Program-made: the position numbers and the translations under genes
The notes under the pieces: model-generated
What the model was told of the DNA's origin: nothing
Databases searched by the model: none
What the model saw: only the letters and a program-made list of their open reading frames with translations
From: Bifidobacterium breve
GTDB lineage: Bacteria; Actinomycetota; Acidimicrobiia; IMCC26256
DNA: 30,400 nucleotides
Reading direction: 5' to 3'
NCBI GenBank assembly: GCA_945907055.1
Contig: CAMDSG010000002.1
Coordinates: 1 to 30,400, forward strand
Shown: in pieces, positions 1 through 8,460 of the stretch
Layout of the letters: each line of letters opens with the position of its first letter
Numbering within the stretch: the stretch's first letter is position 1

Positions 1-830
1 CCGATGACGCCAGCCGTGTTAAAAACCCAGTTGGCCCGCCCTTTAGATGTTAGGAGCGAAGGCATCCTTTTAATTATCCCAATACAAGCGCGTGCAGCGT
101 TGCTAGGCGGAACAGAGATGCCATCCGCACTAAAGCGCCTTCGCAGCAATGGCCTGATACGACCATATGCAATACCTTGTCTCCAGAGGTCTTTCAGTGT
201 TGTTCTATATCGGTAATGAACTATCGCTGACTCTGCGTATGCGAGATTGATACCACTGCGCCAACAGCGGTATGAGAACTCGATATCCTCACCGGCAGTC
301 AATGACTCGTCAAAGCCCCCTACGGTCTCGAGCACACGTCGCTGAACACCGAGATTGCAGGAGTGCGCGAACTGGAAAATTCCCGAGTAGGACCCTGGCT
401 CTAATGTCAGACGAGAGCCACGCGTCTCAAGTACACGCTCGGGATTTAAGTACCGAATCTCCAATGCCCCTGCCACTAGTAGAGAGTCGCTAAGAGCAGC
501 CGCCATAGCTGAGAGCCAGCCTTGAGCGACAACATCATCTGCATCTACCGTTGCGATAGCGGGGGCACTAGAGGCTTTAATTCCTGCGTTACGCGCTGCA
601 GAGACTCCGAGGCCTCGCCCTGAGATCAGTCGAATATTGGGCCACTTTGCTGCATAGTCATCAACGATTGATCGGGTTCCATCGGTAGATTCGTCGTCGA
701 CAACCACAACCTCCCATGCGAGCGCAGTCTCCTGCGCGCAGATTGCATCTAATTGCGCAGCGATGGTCGAGGCAGCATTGCGCGCAGCAATCACGATACT
801 TATTACTGGGTTCTCTGCTGACGTATTCAA
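1..830 (-). CDS. Glycosyltransferase family 2 (A-fold), 3' end cut off by window edge
   Basis: A frame fully open from 830 to the window edge encodes at least 276 residues of an inverting GT2 enzyme that transfers a sugar from a nucleotide donor. The N-terminal Rossmann-like strand is PVISIVIAARNAAST, followed by VVVVDDESTDGT (Asp pair near residues 45–46), a DxD-type metal/donor motif VDADD near residue 96, and GGFDESLTAGEDIEF, the GT2 acceptor-side ED motif. The only suitable start is TTG at 830, whose bases overlap the TGA stop of the upstream glycosyltransferase (TTGA), implying translational coupling; no ATG lies at this end. The visible C-terminal part is basic and may continue towards a membrane-associated segment. 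Family assignment is firm; sugar specificity cannot be read. Confidence 0.88.
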   Translation of the reverse strand, partial: MNTSAENPVISIVIAARNAASTIAAQLDAICAQETALAWEVVVVDDESTDGTRSIVDDYAAKWPNIRLISGRGLGVSAARNAGIKASSAPAIATVDADDVVAQGWLSAMAAALSDSLLVAGALEIRYLNPERVLETRGSRLTLEPGSYSGIFQFAHSCNLGVQRRVLETVGGFDESLTAGEDIEFSYRCWRSGINLAYAESAIVHYRYRTTLKDLWRQGIAYGRIRPLLRRRFSADGISVPPSNAARACIGIIKRMPSLLTSKGRANWVFNTAGVI

Positions 831-1939
831 CTGGCGCCCCCACGCGTAGTCATGAGTTCTAGGAGCAGCGTCTCGAACTCCCCAACGATCATCTCGGGAT
901 CTACCTCAGAGCGCTCAGAGTAAGTCCGCGCAGCAGCCACGAACCCATCGTAATTTGTCGGGCTAAGTAGATAGCGCAGAGCGGTAGCCCACTCGGCGAT
1001 CGGCGCATCGGCATCAACTGTTAATCCTCCTGGGCCGATTGCCTCAACAAGTGCATCGAGACTCGAACCGAGAACAGGCACTCCGTTGGCTTGGGCCTCT
1101 AGAACCACCCGAGGGCGACCGTTAGTTAGGTAGGGAGCGAGCAGCACTGCAGCATCCCCGTAGAGTTCGTTCGGGTCATCGGTGCGCGGGCGCAACTCAA
1201 CATTCGCTAACCCCACAAGCGTATCGGCAAGCCATCTGCGCTCCTCAGGTTTTAGAGGCCACGACTCGAGGAAGGCGAAACGCGTCTCTGGGCATTCTCT
1301 TGCTAATGCGACAGCAACCTCCCTACCCGAGATCTCAACTGGATTGATGAAGAGAACAACCTCTCTAGTCGTATCCACCCGAATGCCATCTAGTGATACC
1401 ACTGATGGTACGAATTGCGCACTGAAGCCGATAGCGGCTGCACGCTCAGTGAGAGTTGCAGCATTCGCCAGTAGGAGATCGGGGGGTGCATTTGAGATAT
1501 CAAGGTGCCCGATCGCAGCCTCCTCTCTCAGGTAGAGAACCGATGCAATCTCTGCGGCGCTCAACTCTTCCCTAATGCTTCGCCAAGCCATCCGGCCGAT
1601 GCTTGCCGAGACAACAACATCAGGTGCTTGATCCCTCAAAAATTTCCGAAGAGAGTTCTCGGGGAGAATCGTTGACCACACGCGTACCGGCGACTCATTG
1701 ACCAACCGACGATGGCCACCGATTAATCCAGCGACACGCCAAACGGGTAGGGCGAGCAACCTCGGGAGCCTCACAGCGAGATTCACAAGACGATGCTGGA
1801 GCATCCATCTTCTCGGTGCCGTCTCTACCCGGAGGAGCACATCAACTTCGTAGCCCCGCGCCGCCATACGCTCCGCCAACTCACGTGTACTCATTGCGGA
1901 ACCACCCACGGCAGTCCCCGATAAGAAGAGGATTCGCAT
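827..1939 (-). CDS. Glycosyltransferase, GT4-like (GT-B fold)
   Basis: A 370-residue retaining GT-B glycosyltransferase. The N-terminal domain opens with MRILFLSGTAVGGSAMSTRE and ERMAARGYEVDVLL, the usual GT4 pattern of a strand, glycine loop and acceptor-side helix. The C-terminal donor domain has the later part of the family motif in NGRPRVVLEAQANGVPVLGS, but the first Glu of the canonical E-x7-E is replaced (Arg-Pro-Arg region), so it is a divergent member. The ATG at 1939 has GAGG seven bases upstream as a Shine-Dalgarno. The stop overlaps the TTG of the next minus-strand glycosyltransferase, so the two are probably cotranslated and act in the same glycan assembly at the cytoplasmic membrane face. 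Substrates unknown. Confidence 0.82.
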   Translation of the reverse strand: MRILFLSGTAVGGSAMSTRELAERMAARGYEVDVLLRVETAPRRWMLQHRLVNLAVRLPRLLALPVWRVAGLIGGHRRLVNESPVRVWSTILPENSLRKFLRDQAPDVVVSASIGRMAWRSIREELSAAEIASVLYLREEAAIGHLDISNAPPDLLLANAATLTERAAAIGFSAQFVPSVVSLDGIRVDTTREVVLFINPVEISGREVAVALARECPETRFAFLESWPLKPEERRWLADTLVGLANVELRPRTDDPNELYGDAAVLLAPYLTNGRPRVVLEAQANGVPVLGSSLDALVEAIGPGGLTVDADAPIAEWATALRYLLSPTNYDGFVAAARTYSERSEVDPEMIVGEFETLLLELMTTRGGAS

Positions 1940-2086
1940 GGACTACCTCGATGGCGGGCTTCTGCTCTGAATCCGAGCAGGATTGAAACATTACTTCGAT
2001 TTTTAGGAGGCCTTGACACATCGCCTGCCTAACGACCTGCAACCTTGGGGCACTCGGCATCCCTTATCGGCTGTATTCTCGCAGGG
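1940..2086. promoter_or_regulatory. Divergent promoter region between glycosyltransferase and sulfotransferase operons
   Basis: This 147-bp gap separates two divergent units and should hold both promoters. On the plus strand a TATTCT hexamer at 2074–2079 ends seven bases before the ATG at 2087, the position expected for a -10 box of a leaderless or nearly leaderless transcript, but no good -35 lies at the right distance. A TTGACA at about 2014 has no convincing -10 partner. Nothing else recognisable. Confidence 0.3.
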
Positions 2087-3010
2087 ATGTCACGCGTTCT
2101 GCTGTTAGGGGTACCACGCTCTGGGACCACATGGTGCGGACGCGTATTGGGCCAGGCAGATCAGACCATCTATGTCAACGAGCCGGACGGCGATACGGAG
2201 GCGTTCGCTCTCCCTGCGCGCTCCGGTTTCAATGGCCCTCCATCCCTTAGCGTCGGCCAGAGCGCAGAGGCTTATGAGCGACTCTGGCAGGGCGCCTTCG
2301 ATGGAGGTGGTCGGCCACACTCTGTAGGTGCCCGCGTCGCGAGATACCTAAATTCCTCGGCTTCTAGTGCCGAGAGATTCTCTGCATGGTTCGACTCTGA
2401 TTTCACACCAAGGATGCGCGCTGTGAAGCGGCTAGCCAAGCCAGGAGAGTTGAGATCCGATTTCCTAAATGTTGTTGCGAAAAGCGTGAGAGCAGAGTTC
2501 ACCGCTGAGTGGATCGCTGACCGTTTCAAGCCGACTGTGCTGCTAGTGGAGCGAAGCCCAATGAATGTCTTGGCATCTTGGATAGACCTCTCCTACGCCC
2601 ACAGCACGCGTGAATTTAAGGTATACGCCGACCAGGCAAAGACGCGCTGGGGGATTCGACCGCCCGAGGACCCAGCCCTGCTCGAGCGCCAAGTATTTAC
2701 CTATGGGGTGATGGCTCTAGCGCTCCGAGAGAGCGCAGAGGCGAACAACTGGATACGCGTTCAGCATGAGTACCTCTGCATCGATTCGAGTCAGCGCTTT
2801 CAGAGCCTCGCATCCAGACTCAACCTTGGGTGGAATGAGAATGTTGAGCGCTTTATTCAAGACTCAAATCGCAGCGGTGAGGGCTATCAGACAACACGCC
2901 ACACCGCTGAGCAGCCGGAGTCTTGGAGAACGCGCCTCGAGAACAACGCAGTAGAGCAAATCCTCCTTGGACTGAGCAGATTCCCTGGCCTAACACCGAG
3001 CGGGATATGA
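2087..3010 (+). CDS. Sulfotransferase, PAPS-dependent family (tandem copy 1)
   Basis: A 307-residue sulfotransferase-like protein expected to move sulfate from PAPS to a glycan hydroxyl. The 5'-phosphosulfate-binding loop is LLLGVPRSGTTW at residues 5–16, and the 3'-phosphate site is VLLVERSPMNVLASW at about 151–165, preceded by a conserved VVAKSVRAEF element. A longer reading from TTG at 2045 exists, but ATG at 2087 matches the start of the adjacent paralogue exactly (MSRVLLLGVPRSGTTW) and has GCAGGG just upstream. Its stop overlaps the next start (ATGA at 3007–3010). No PAPS-synthesis genes (cysD, cysN, cysC) are in the window. The target glycan is inferred only from context. Confidence 0.82.
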   Translation: MSRVLLLGVPRSGTTWCGRVLGQADQTIYVNEPDGDTEAFALPARSGFNGPPSLSVGQSAEAYERLWQGAFDGGGRPHSVGARVARYLNSSASSAERFSAWFDSDFTPRMRAVKRLAKPGELRSDFLNVVAKSVRAEFTAEWIADRFKPTVLLVERSPMNVLASWIDLSYAHSTREFKVYADQAKTRWGIRPPEDPALLERQVFTYGVMALALRESAEANNWIRVQHEYLCIDSSQRFQSLASRLNLGWNENVERFIQDSNRSGEGYQTTRHTAEQPESWRTRLENNAVEQILLGLSRFPGLTPSGI

Positions 3011-3942
3011 GCCGCGTCCTTCTCTTAGGCGTTCCACGCTCAGGCACGACATGGGCAGGGCGCGCCCTTGGTGCCACCGACGGAACGGCTTATGTAAACG
3101 AGCCTGACGGATTCCGAGAGCCGCTAGCGCTGCAAATCATGCTCAAATACGGCGAGCACCCGTATATATCCCCTGGAGAACAAGCTCCGGATTATGAGCG
3201 CCTCTGGACCTCTGCTTTCTTAGGTGGTCTCCCATCTCAAACGCTACGCGATAAAGCTGCGCGCTTTATTTTTGAGAGGACACCTCTTGACGAGCGCAGA
3301 GAAGCTCGCTCAACAGGGAGAGTTCCGATTCGCCTGCGCATTGTGCAGTCCCTAGCGCAGCCGTTTGCGCCCTCCCCCGACGCGAGACATGTCGTTGTAA
3401 AAAGCGTTCAGGGATGCCTCTCAACGAACTGGATACTTGAGCATGTAGATGCGCGAGTGATCCTTATCGAGCGCAATCCATTCAACGTGCTCTCGTCCTG
3501 GAGAGATCTCGGATTCGTCAGCGAGGGTCGCGAATTTGACCGCGTGGCATTACTCGCGAGTCAGAGATGGGGGGTAGACCGACCTCCTATCGGTGCACCC
3601 CACCTAGCTCTGCAGAGTTTCTTCTATGGAGTCCTCTCAGCGAGCCTGCGCGAGTCTGCGATGCGCCATCCGGAGTGGATTCAGACCACTCACGAATACC
3701 TATGTGTTGAGTCCCTCGAGCGCTTTGCGTTGCTCGCCGAACAAGTCGGGCTGGAGTGGGGGGAGAATGCGAGCGCATTCATTTCTGACTCCGATACGGA
3801 TGGCACTCCATTTCGCACGATGAGACGAAGCGCAGATCAACCAGAGCGTTGGCGCGACCGTCTCTCCAGCGAAGAGGTCTCGACGATCAGGTCCGTGCTC
3901 GAGACTTTCCCGAGCGGGTTACTCGCAGATATTCCTGAGTAA
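3007..3942 (+). CDS. Sulfotransferase, PAPS-dependent family (tandem copy 2)
   Basis: A 311-residue paralogue of the preceding gene. It has the same first 16 residues, the 5' PAPS loop LLLGVPRSGTTW, the 3' phosphate motif VILIERNPFNVLSSW and a matching C-terminal block (RTMRRSADQPERWRDRL against TTRHTAEQPESWRTRL). The true start is the ATG at 3007 inside the ATGA overlap; an upstream extension to 2923 would run through the neighbour's coding sequence. DNA identity between the copies is visibly lower than protein similarity, so this is an old duplication, and the two probably sulfate different positions or sugars. It ends 39 bp from a convergent acetyltransferase; no clear terminator hairpin is visible there. 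Confidence 0.82.
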   Translation: MSRVLLLGVPRSGTTWAGRALGATDGTAYVNEPDGFREPLALQIMLKYGEHPYISPGEQAPDYERLWTSAFLGGLPSQTLRDKAARFIFERTPLDERREARSTGRVPIRLRIVQSLAQPFAPSPDARHVVVKSVQGCLSTNWILEHVDARVILIERNPFNVLSSWRDLGFVSEGREFDRVALLASQRWGVDRPPIGAPHLALQSFFYGVLSASLRESAMRHPEWIQTTHEYLCVESLERFALLAEQVGLEWGENASAFISDSDTDGTPFRTMRRSADQPERWRDRLSSEEVSTIRSVLETFPSGLLADIPE

Positions 3943-3981
3943 TTACACCCTGAGCAAGAACAGAGTAAACGGAGGTAGAGA

Positions 3982-4581
3982 CTAACGACTCTCTTTGGGC
4001 GGCAGCAGCCGCGCTGGAACCCCTACGGCTGTAAATCCGGGCGGAACATCTTTCAGCACGACCGCGTTGGCACCGACAACACTGCCGTCACCAAGATGCA
4101 CTGCGCCAAGAACCTTTGCCCCGGCGTGCACGGAGACTCCATCACCGATGACTGGTCGGTCCTCTGGATTAATGAACCCAATCGTTACCTGTTGATTAAT
4201 CCAGCAGTTAGACCCAACTCGTGAGGCCGCAACGATGGTTGCGAAGCCATGCTGGATGAATAGCCCTGGCCCAATCTCAGAGCAAGCAAGGTGGAGTGTC
4301 CGCTCACCTGGGTAGATCACAGCTAGAACAGCTGCGATCGCTGCATTGAACGCACCTGCCCGGCGTATCCGATAGAGAAGAAGTGAACGAAATTCTGGGC
4401 GCTCAGCGATGAGTGCCAACCGAGAAAATCGCCTAGAAACTGGGGGCTTTAAAATTTTCACCCATCGTTCTACATCTGCCTCAGAGGCATCTCTCGAAGA
4501 ACCGCGCGGGGCGAGCATCAGTGGCGCATACCATCCCATACGTATGAGTAATCGAATGTCACGTACCCCCTTCGCAGCCAC
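3982..4581 (-). CDS. Serine acetyltransferase-like hexapeptide (left-handed beta-helix) O-acetyltransferase
   Basis: A 199-residue acyltransferase of the LbH/hexapeptide family, close in layout to CysE and to glycan O-acetyltransferases of capsule loci. A helical N-terminal part (about 1–95) precedes the repeat domain (about 101–190), which contains GPGLFIQHGFATIVAAS with the probable catalytic His111, then VTIGF, VIGDGVSVHAGAKVLG and VVGANAVVLKDVPPGFTAVG. No cysteine-synthesis gene is adjacent, so acetylation of a glycan in this locus is more likely than a role in cysteine synthesis; that is inference. The start is GTG at 4581 with AGGA seven bases upstream; a later in-frame ATG at 4539 lacks a Shine-Dalgarno. 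It diverges from the GT4 gene at 4614 with only 32 bp between. Confidence 0.8.
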   Translation of the reverse strand: MAAKGVRDIRLLIRMGWYAPLMLAPRGSSRDASEADVERWVKILKPPVSRRFSRLALIAERPEFRSLLLYRIRRAGAFNAAIAAVLAVIYPGERTLHLACSEIGPGLFIQHGFATIVAASRVGSNCWINQQVTIGFINPEDRPVIGDGVSVHAGAKVLGAVHLGDGSVVGANAVVLKDVPPGFTAVGVPARLLPPKESR

Positions 4582-4613
4582 CCCCGAATCCTACGGCCAG
4601 TGAGGACCCGGTC

Positions 4614-5777
4614 ATGACCGAACACAACCAAGCCCCCCACGACCAAACCCTGCCCGACCAAACCCTCCCCCCTATCCGAGTCCTCTATCTCGTGAAGGGC
4701 CTAGGCCCCGGCGGCGCTGAGCGCTTAATCGTGGCTGCTGCTAGTGCCCATAATCGCTCTGCATTCGCGTTAAGGCTGGCTTACCTTCTCCCTTGGAAAG
4801 ACGCATTAGTGCCTGAGCTCGAGAGGCTCAAGGTTCCGACAACTTGCTTAAATGTGCGCAGAGAATGGGATCTTCGCTGGGGGATGCGGCTCAGGCGTGA
4901 ACTACTTGAGAATCCTGCAGACATCCTCCATGCTCACTCGCCGTATCCTGCAGGGATAGCTCGACTCGTAGTCCGGACCCTCCCACGCCGCCTTCGCCCT
5001 CGCATCGTCTACACGCTGCACAACACTTGGGGATCGTTCTCGAGGCTGACGCGTTTACTAAACGGTCTGACCTATGGCCTCGACTCGGCAGATATGGCGG
5101 TATCGCGAATAGTAAATGAGACGCTCACCCCGAGGCGAAGAGCGCGCACCGAGGTCTTGGTTCACGGAATCCAACTCGAAGAGGCCCGCTCGCAAATGGC
5201 GAAGAGAGCCTCTATTCGAAGTGAACTCGGAGTCGCTCCAGACGAGTTCGTAGTGGGGACAATCGCAAACTTTAGGGCGCAGAAGGACTACCCAAATCTA
5301 CTCAATGCAGCGCGACTCCTGAAAGAGCGTGGTGTGCAGATCCGCATCATTGCCGTTGGCCAAGGGCCTTTAGAGGAGGAGATGAGAGCGCTCCACGATT
5401 CAATGGAACTAGGCGATCGCGTACTCCTACTCGGCCAACGTGACGATGCAGTGGCAGTTCTTGGTGCCTGTGACGCGTTTGTAATGGCCTCAAATAATGA
5501 AGGCCTGCCGGTTGCGATTATGGAGGCGCTTGCTCTTGGACTCCCGATCTGCGCTACCTCAGTTGGAGGAATCCCCGAGGCAGTTAATGAGGGAGTTGAG
5601 GGGCTTCTCGTCCCGCCAAGCGATCCTGAGTCTCTAGCCGCAGCTCTGACAAGACTCGCAACTGAGCCTGCATTGCGTGATCAACTAGCCGCTGGTGCGC
5701 GCAAGGCTGGCGAGCGCTACGACATTCGAATAGCCGTCACGCGAATAGAGCAGATATATATGGGGGTTCTGAGTTGA
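4614..5777 (+). CDS. Glycosyltransferase family 4
   Basis: A 387-residue GT-B retaining glycosyltransferase. The N-terminal domain has IRVLYLVKGLGPGGAERLIV, the glycine-rich acceptor loop. The donor domain has VGTIANFRAQKDYPNLL and the complete E-x7-E signature in NNEGLPVAIMEALALGLPI (about residue 300), followed by a GIPEAV phosphate/donor contact. The start ATG at 4614 follows TGAGGAC. The N-terminal leader contains a duplicated pentapeptide DQTLP encoded by a 15-bp tandem repeat before the first beta strand. Its TGA stop overlaps the TTG start of the following GNAT gene (TTGA), so the two proteins are probably made together. Donor and acceptor are unknown. Confidence 0.88.
   Translation: MTEHNQAPHDQTLPDQTLPPIRVLYLVKGLGPGGAERLIVAAASAHNRSAFALRLAYLLPWKDALVPELERLKVPTTCLNVRREWDLRWGMRLRRELLENPADILHAHSPYPAGIARLVVRTLPRRLRPRIVYTLHNTWGSFSRLTRLLNGLTYGLDSADMAVSRIVNETLTPRRRARTEVLVHGIQLEEARSQMAKRASIRSELGVAPDEFVVGTIANFRAQKDYPNLLNAARLLKERGVQIRIIAVGQGPLEEEMRALHDSMELGDRVLLLGQRDDAVAVLGACDAFVMASNNEGLPVAIMEALALGLPICATSVGGIPEAVNEGVEGLLVPPSDPESLAAALTRLATEPALRDQLAAGARKAGERYDIRIAVTRIEQIYMGVLS
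4641..4670 (+). repeat. 15-bp in-frame tandem duplication in GT4 N-terminus
   Basis: GACCAAACCCTGCCC at 4641–4655 is followed directly by GACCAAACCCTCCCC at 4656–4670, with a single mismatch. It encodes DQTLP twice, ahead of the folded domain, where length change should be tolerated. Confidence 0.9.
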
Positions 5778-6748
5778 GCTCAGATGGATTGACTATTAGG
5801 AGGGCCCTCCCAGCCGACCGCCCCCAGATAATCGCTCTACTCGCCGCCTCGCTTGGGAGAGAGACCGATCCTCGTTTTCAGGAGCTCTACTCATGGAAGC
5901 ATGAGGAGAACGCGTTTGGAGCATCTGCGAGTTGGGTCGCATGCGACGGCGAGACAATCGCGGGTTTTCGCGCTTTGATGCGCTGGGAGTTCACGCGTGG
6001 AGATGAGCTAGTGCGATGCGTCCGCGCAGTAGATACTGCGACCCACCCGGATTATCAGGGCCAAGGCATATTCACGCGCCTCACTCTCCACGGGATAGAT
6101 GAACTTCGCGACGAGGGGTGCGGATTCGTATTCAACACACCGAATGAGCAGAGTCGCCCTGGTTACCTGAAGATGGGGTGGCGCGTTGTTGGCCAACCAC
6201 ACGTGTTCTTCAGGCCCCGCTCGGCAACCGCAGCACTAAAGATGCTCAGGTCCCGGACGCCGGCGGAGCGCTGGTCATCACCTAGCAATCTCGGAGCACC
6301 CGCTACTGAGATTCTGAGCAACGCTCGCGCCCTACAGGCTCTCCTCGACTCGCTCCCGAGAGTTGACGCTCTACGGACAAAGCACACTGCAGAGAGTCTG
6401 GAGTGGCGCTTCGGGTCCGAGCTCCTTAGTTACAGGATCGTTACAGGGGCTTCGGGCGTCGAGGACGGAATTGCAGTGGTCAGGGTTAGGCAACGAGGAG
6501 ATGCGCGGGAGGCAGCGCTCTGCGAGGTAATTGCCCCTAACGACAATGTGAAGGCAAGAAAGGCTTTGGTTAAAGCAGTTACGAGACAGGTAGATGCAGA
6601 TTATGTGCTCAGCCTCGGAGTTAATCGCGATGGACTCCTTCCGCTCCCGAGACAAGGACCAATACTTACTTGGCGTGGCGTCACAGAGACCGAGATGCCA
6701 GCGCTTGAGAACTGGCTACTGACACTCGGCGACATCGAGCTTTTTTAG
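5774..6748 (+). CDS. GNAT-family N-acetyltransferase
   Basis: A 324-residue protein with an N-terminal GNAT domain. LTIRRALPADRPQIIALLAA is the first strand and helix, VRAVDTATHPDYQGQGIF (about 83–100) is the acetyl-CoA pyrophosphate loop of the Q/RxxGxG/A type, and NTPNEQSRPGYLKMGW is the typical last element. The C-terminal ~150 residues form a second domain I do not recognise, possibly a degenerate GNAT-like half. The start is TTG at 5774 within the TTGA overlap with the GT4 stop; no in-frame ATG precedes the domain. Coupling to a glycosyltransferase suggests acetylation of an amino sugar or lipid-linked intermediate, but this is inference. Confidence 0.8.
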   Translation: MSSDGLTIRRALPADRPQIIALLAASLGRETDPRFQELYSWKHEENAFGASASWVACDGETIAGFRALMRWEFTRGDELVRCVRAVDTATHPDYQGQGIFTRLTLHGIDELRDEGCGFVFNTPNEQSRPGYLKMGWRVVGQPHVFFRPRSATAALKMLRSRTPAERWSSPSNLGAPATEILSNARALQALLDSLPRVDALRTKHTAESLEWRFGSELLSYRIVTGASGVEDGIAVVRVRQRGDAREAALCEVIAPNDNVKARKALVKAVTRQVDADYVLSLGVNRDGLLPLPRQGPILTWRGVTETEMPALENWLLTLGDIELF

Positions 6749-6771
6749 TTCGATTCGTTATAGGTACGCCA

Positions 6772-7488
6772 CTACCCTGCTGCGTCGAACATCGCCTCGT
6801 AGGGAGTCCCCGCATAGCGCTTTCTAAGTTCGTCAAAATTGGCGATCACTTCTCGTAGGTCATCGCTCGTGTTCTTAAGGGTTGCGCCTGCTACTGGCAG
6901 ACTGCGCACTCCAAGGTAACTGAATACCTTCTCGAAAGTCGCTGGAGGGTCGGCGCATAGATCTTCATAATCAATGTGCAGGTGCGGCCTATCTAGGCCA
7001 TCTACAAAACTACGAATGACCCCTTTCTCCTCCTCAACCGCAGCGAGGCGCGAAGCGAAGTCTTCTGGGTCTATCTCAAGCAGTCCGAGCTCCGCTGAGC
7101 CTTCGTAACGGTTCCACCTACCAGTTCGCTCTCGAAGCACCCTTGCCGTAATTCTGCTCACGGCATGCTTGACGTCGTTTCTCCGATCCAAAACAATGAT
7201 CTGAGTGTTATAACGCTCTACCGCTGCAGTGAAGGCTTCTTGATCAAGCACATCTCGGAGTTTGGTCTTAAAGCCGATTGCCTTGGAGCGCCCAACTACT
7301 GGCCCTCGCAGATAGCGATCCACCCAGGCCCTCTGTGTCTCTACGCCTTTAGAGCGCAGCCCGTCTAAGACCTCCCCCTTCGCCTCTACATCGCGGTGGG
7401 AGTCAAGAGCGCTGACAAGGAACGTGCTTCCGGTACGCCCCGGGAAGAGGATCACGAATCGAACGAGTTTTGGACGAGCTACCAGCAT
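6772..7488 (-). CDS. Sulfotransferase-like protein (Stf0/NodH-like)
   Basis: A 238-residue third sulfotransferase-type protein, divergent from the tandem pair. The 5' PAPS loop appears as FVILFPGRTGSTFLVSAL (residues 11–28), followed by AKGEVL as in the NodH/Stf0 carbohydrate sulfotransferases, and the 3' phosphate region is IIVLDRRNDVKHAVSR. A conserved HIDYEDLCADP block lies in the C-terminal half. The ATG at 7488 is preferred over an upstream extension because GGAGAGGAAATCC lies directly in front of it. It sits alone on the minus strand, convergent with the GNAT gene (23 bp gap) and divergent from the deacetylase. A role in glycan sulfation is inferred from family and context. Confidence 0.75.
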   Translation of the reverse strand: MLVARPKLVRFVILFPGRTGSTFLVSALDSHRDVEAKGEVLDGLRSKGVETQRAWVDRYLRGPVVGRSKAIGFKTKLRDVLDQEAFTAAVERYNTQIIVLDRRNDVKHAVSRITARVLRERTGRWNRYEGSAELGLLEIDPEDFASRLAAVEEEKGVIRSFVDGLDRPHLHIDYEDLCADPPATFEKVFSYLGVRSLPVAGATLKNTSDDLREVIANFDELRKRYAGTPYEAMFDAAG

Positions 7489-7584
7489 GGATTTCCTCTC
7501 CTGCAAGACTCCGTAGACTACACAGCGCAACATTGTTCAAGAACCTCCACTAATGGTCCGAGGCGCGGGGAGTCTGAGGGTCCG

Positions 7585-8460
7585 GTGCCTACATCATCTG
7601 CACGCAGAATCACCACAACTATGACCTCTCGTCTATCGAAGGGGATCAAACTAGGCATCGGCACGGGCATCAAGGCCGCTGCGGCAACCGCTGATCGCGC
7701 ACGCCCTCCCCGCAGCGGAGTCACTGTTCTGATCTACCACCGCGTTGGCCGACGAGCTCAAGTTGAGATGGATCTAGATGCCCATATTTTTGAGCGCCAG
7801 ATCTCCGAACTCGCCGAGGGCGGTCGGGTCGTAGATATCGATCAGGGCCTCGCGCTCCTCAACGGATCACTCCCCGAGCCTGCCTCTAACCCTGTTGTCA
7901 TCACCTTCGACGACGGGACCTCCGACTTTGCTGAGATCGCAGTTCCAATACTTGTTAAATACAGAGTCCCGGCGTTGCTATACGTCTCCACTGAGTTTCT
8001 AGACTCGGGTAGAGAGTTCCCCTACGCCGGAACCCCTCTGACTTGGAATGCTGCACGAGACTCAATCGCAACAGGGCTCATCACACTCGGCTCGCATACC
8101 CACACCCACGCCCTGCTCGACCGCGTCGACGCGTCGACTGCGCGCGACGAACTCGACCGCTCAATCGAGAGGCTGAGTGAGGAGACAGGCCTAGCGCCAA
8201 AGCACTTCGCATACCCTAAAGCCCTGCTTGGCACCCCGGCTGCAGCCGAACTCGTCAGAGAAAGATTTGTCTCAGCATCTCTCTCAGGTACGAAACGAAA
8301 CGTATTTCTTGAGACAGATCCCTACAGACTTGCGCGATCCCCCATTCAAGCAAGGGATGGAATGCATTGGTTTCGTCGCAAGGTAGACGGCGGACTTCAG
8401 CTCGAGGACGATCTACGTGCAAGGTTGAACCGGCTGCGATACAGAGGGGCTAGCGAGTGA
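7585..8460 (+). CDS. Polysaccharide deacetylase (CE4/NodB fold)
   Basis: A roughly 291-residue carbohydrate esterase family 4 protein, a metal-dependent deacetylase of N-acetyl sugars. VTVLIYHRVG is the first strand; VVITFDDGTSDF carries the catalytic base and metal Asp pair; GSHTHTHALL carries the two metal-binding His; HFAYPKALLG is the later conserved motif (usually FxxPxG). I place the start at GTG 7585 because GAGGG lies just upstream; ATG at 7621 would give 279 residues with no visible Shine-Dalgarno, and earlier starts run into the divergent sulfotransferase. No signal peptide or membrane segment is seen, so the enzyme may act on cytoplasmic lipid-linked or nucleotide sugars. Its TGA overlaps the next GTG start (GTGA). 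Confidence 0.82.
   Translation: MPTSSARRITTTMTSRLSKGIKLGIGTGIKAAAATADRARPPRSGVTVLIYHRVGRRAQVEMDLDAHIFERQISELAEGGRVVDIDQGLALLNGSLPEPASNPVVITFDDGTSDFAEIAVPILVKYRVPALLYVSTEFLDSGREFPYAGTPLTWNAARDSIATGLITLGSHTHTHALLDRVDASTARDELDRSIERLSEETGLAPKHFAYPKALLGTPAAAELVRERFVSASLSGTKRNVFLETDPYRLARSPIQARDGMHWFRRKVDGGLQLEDDLRARLNRLRYRGASE

Noticed and set aside
2045..2086. TTG start adding 14 residues to the first sulfotransferase
   Set aside because: The tandem paralogue begins exactly at the equivalent of the ATG at 2087, which also has a better upstream site.
3007..3010. Tandem sulfotransferases as a frameshifted single gene
   Set aside because: Each copy has its own full set of PAPS motifs and the ATGA overlap is a normal coupled junction.
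6735..6765. Terminator at the 3' end of the GNAT gene (T6 run with weak ATCGA/TCGAT pairing)
   Set aside because: The T-run lies inside the loop rather than after the stem, and the stem is only five pairs.
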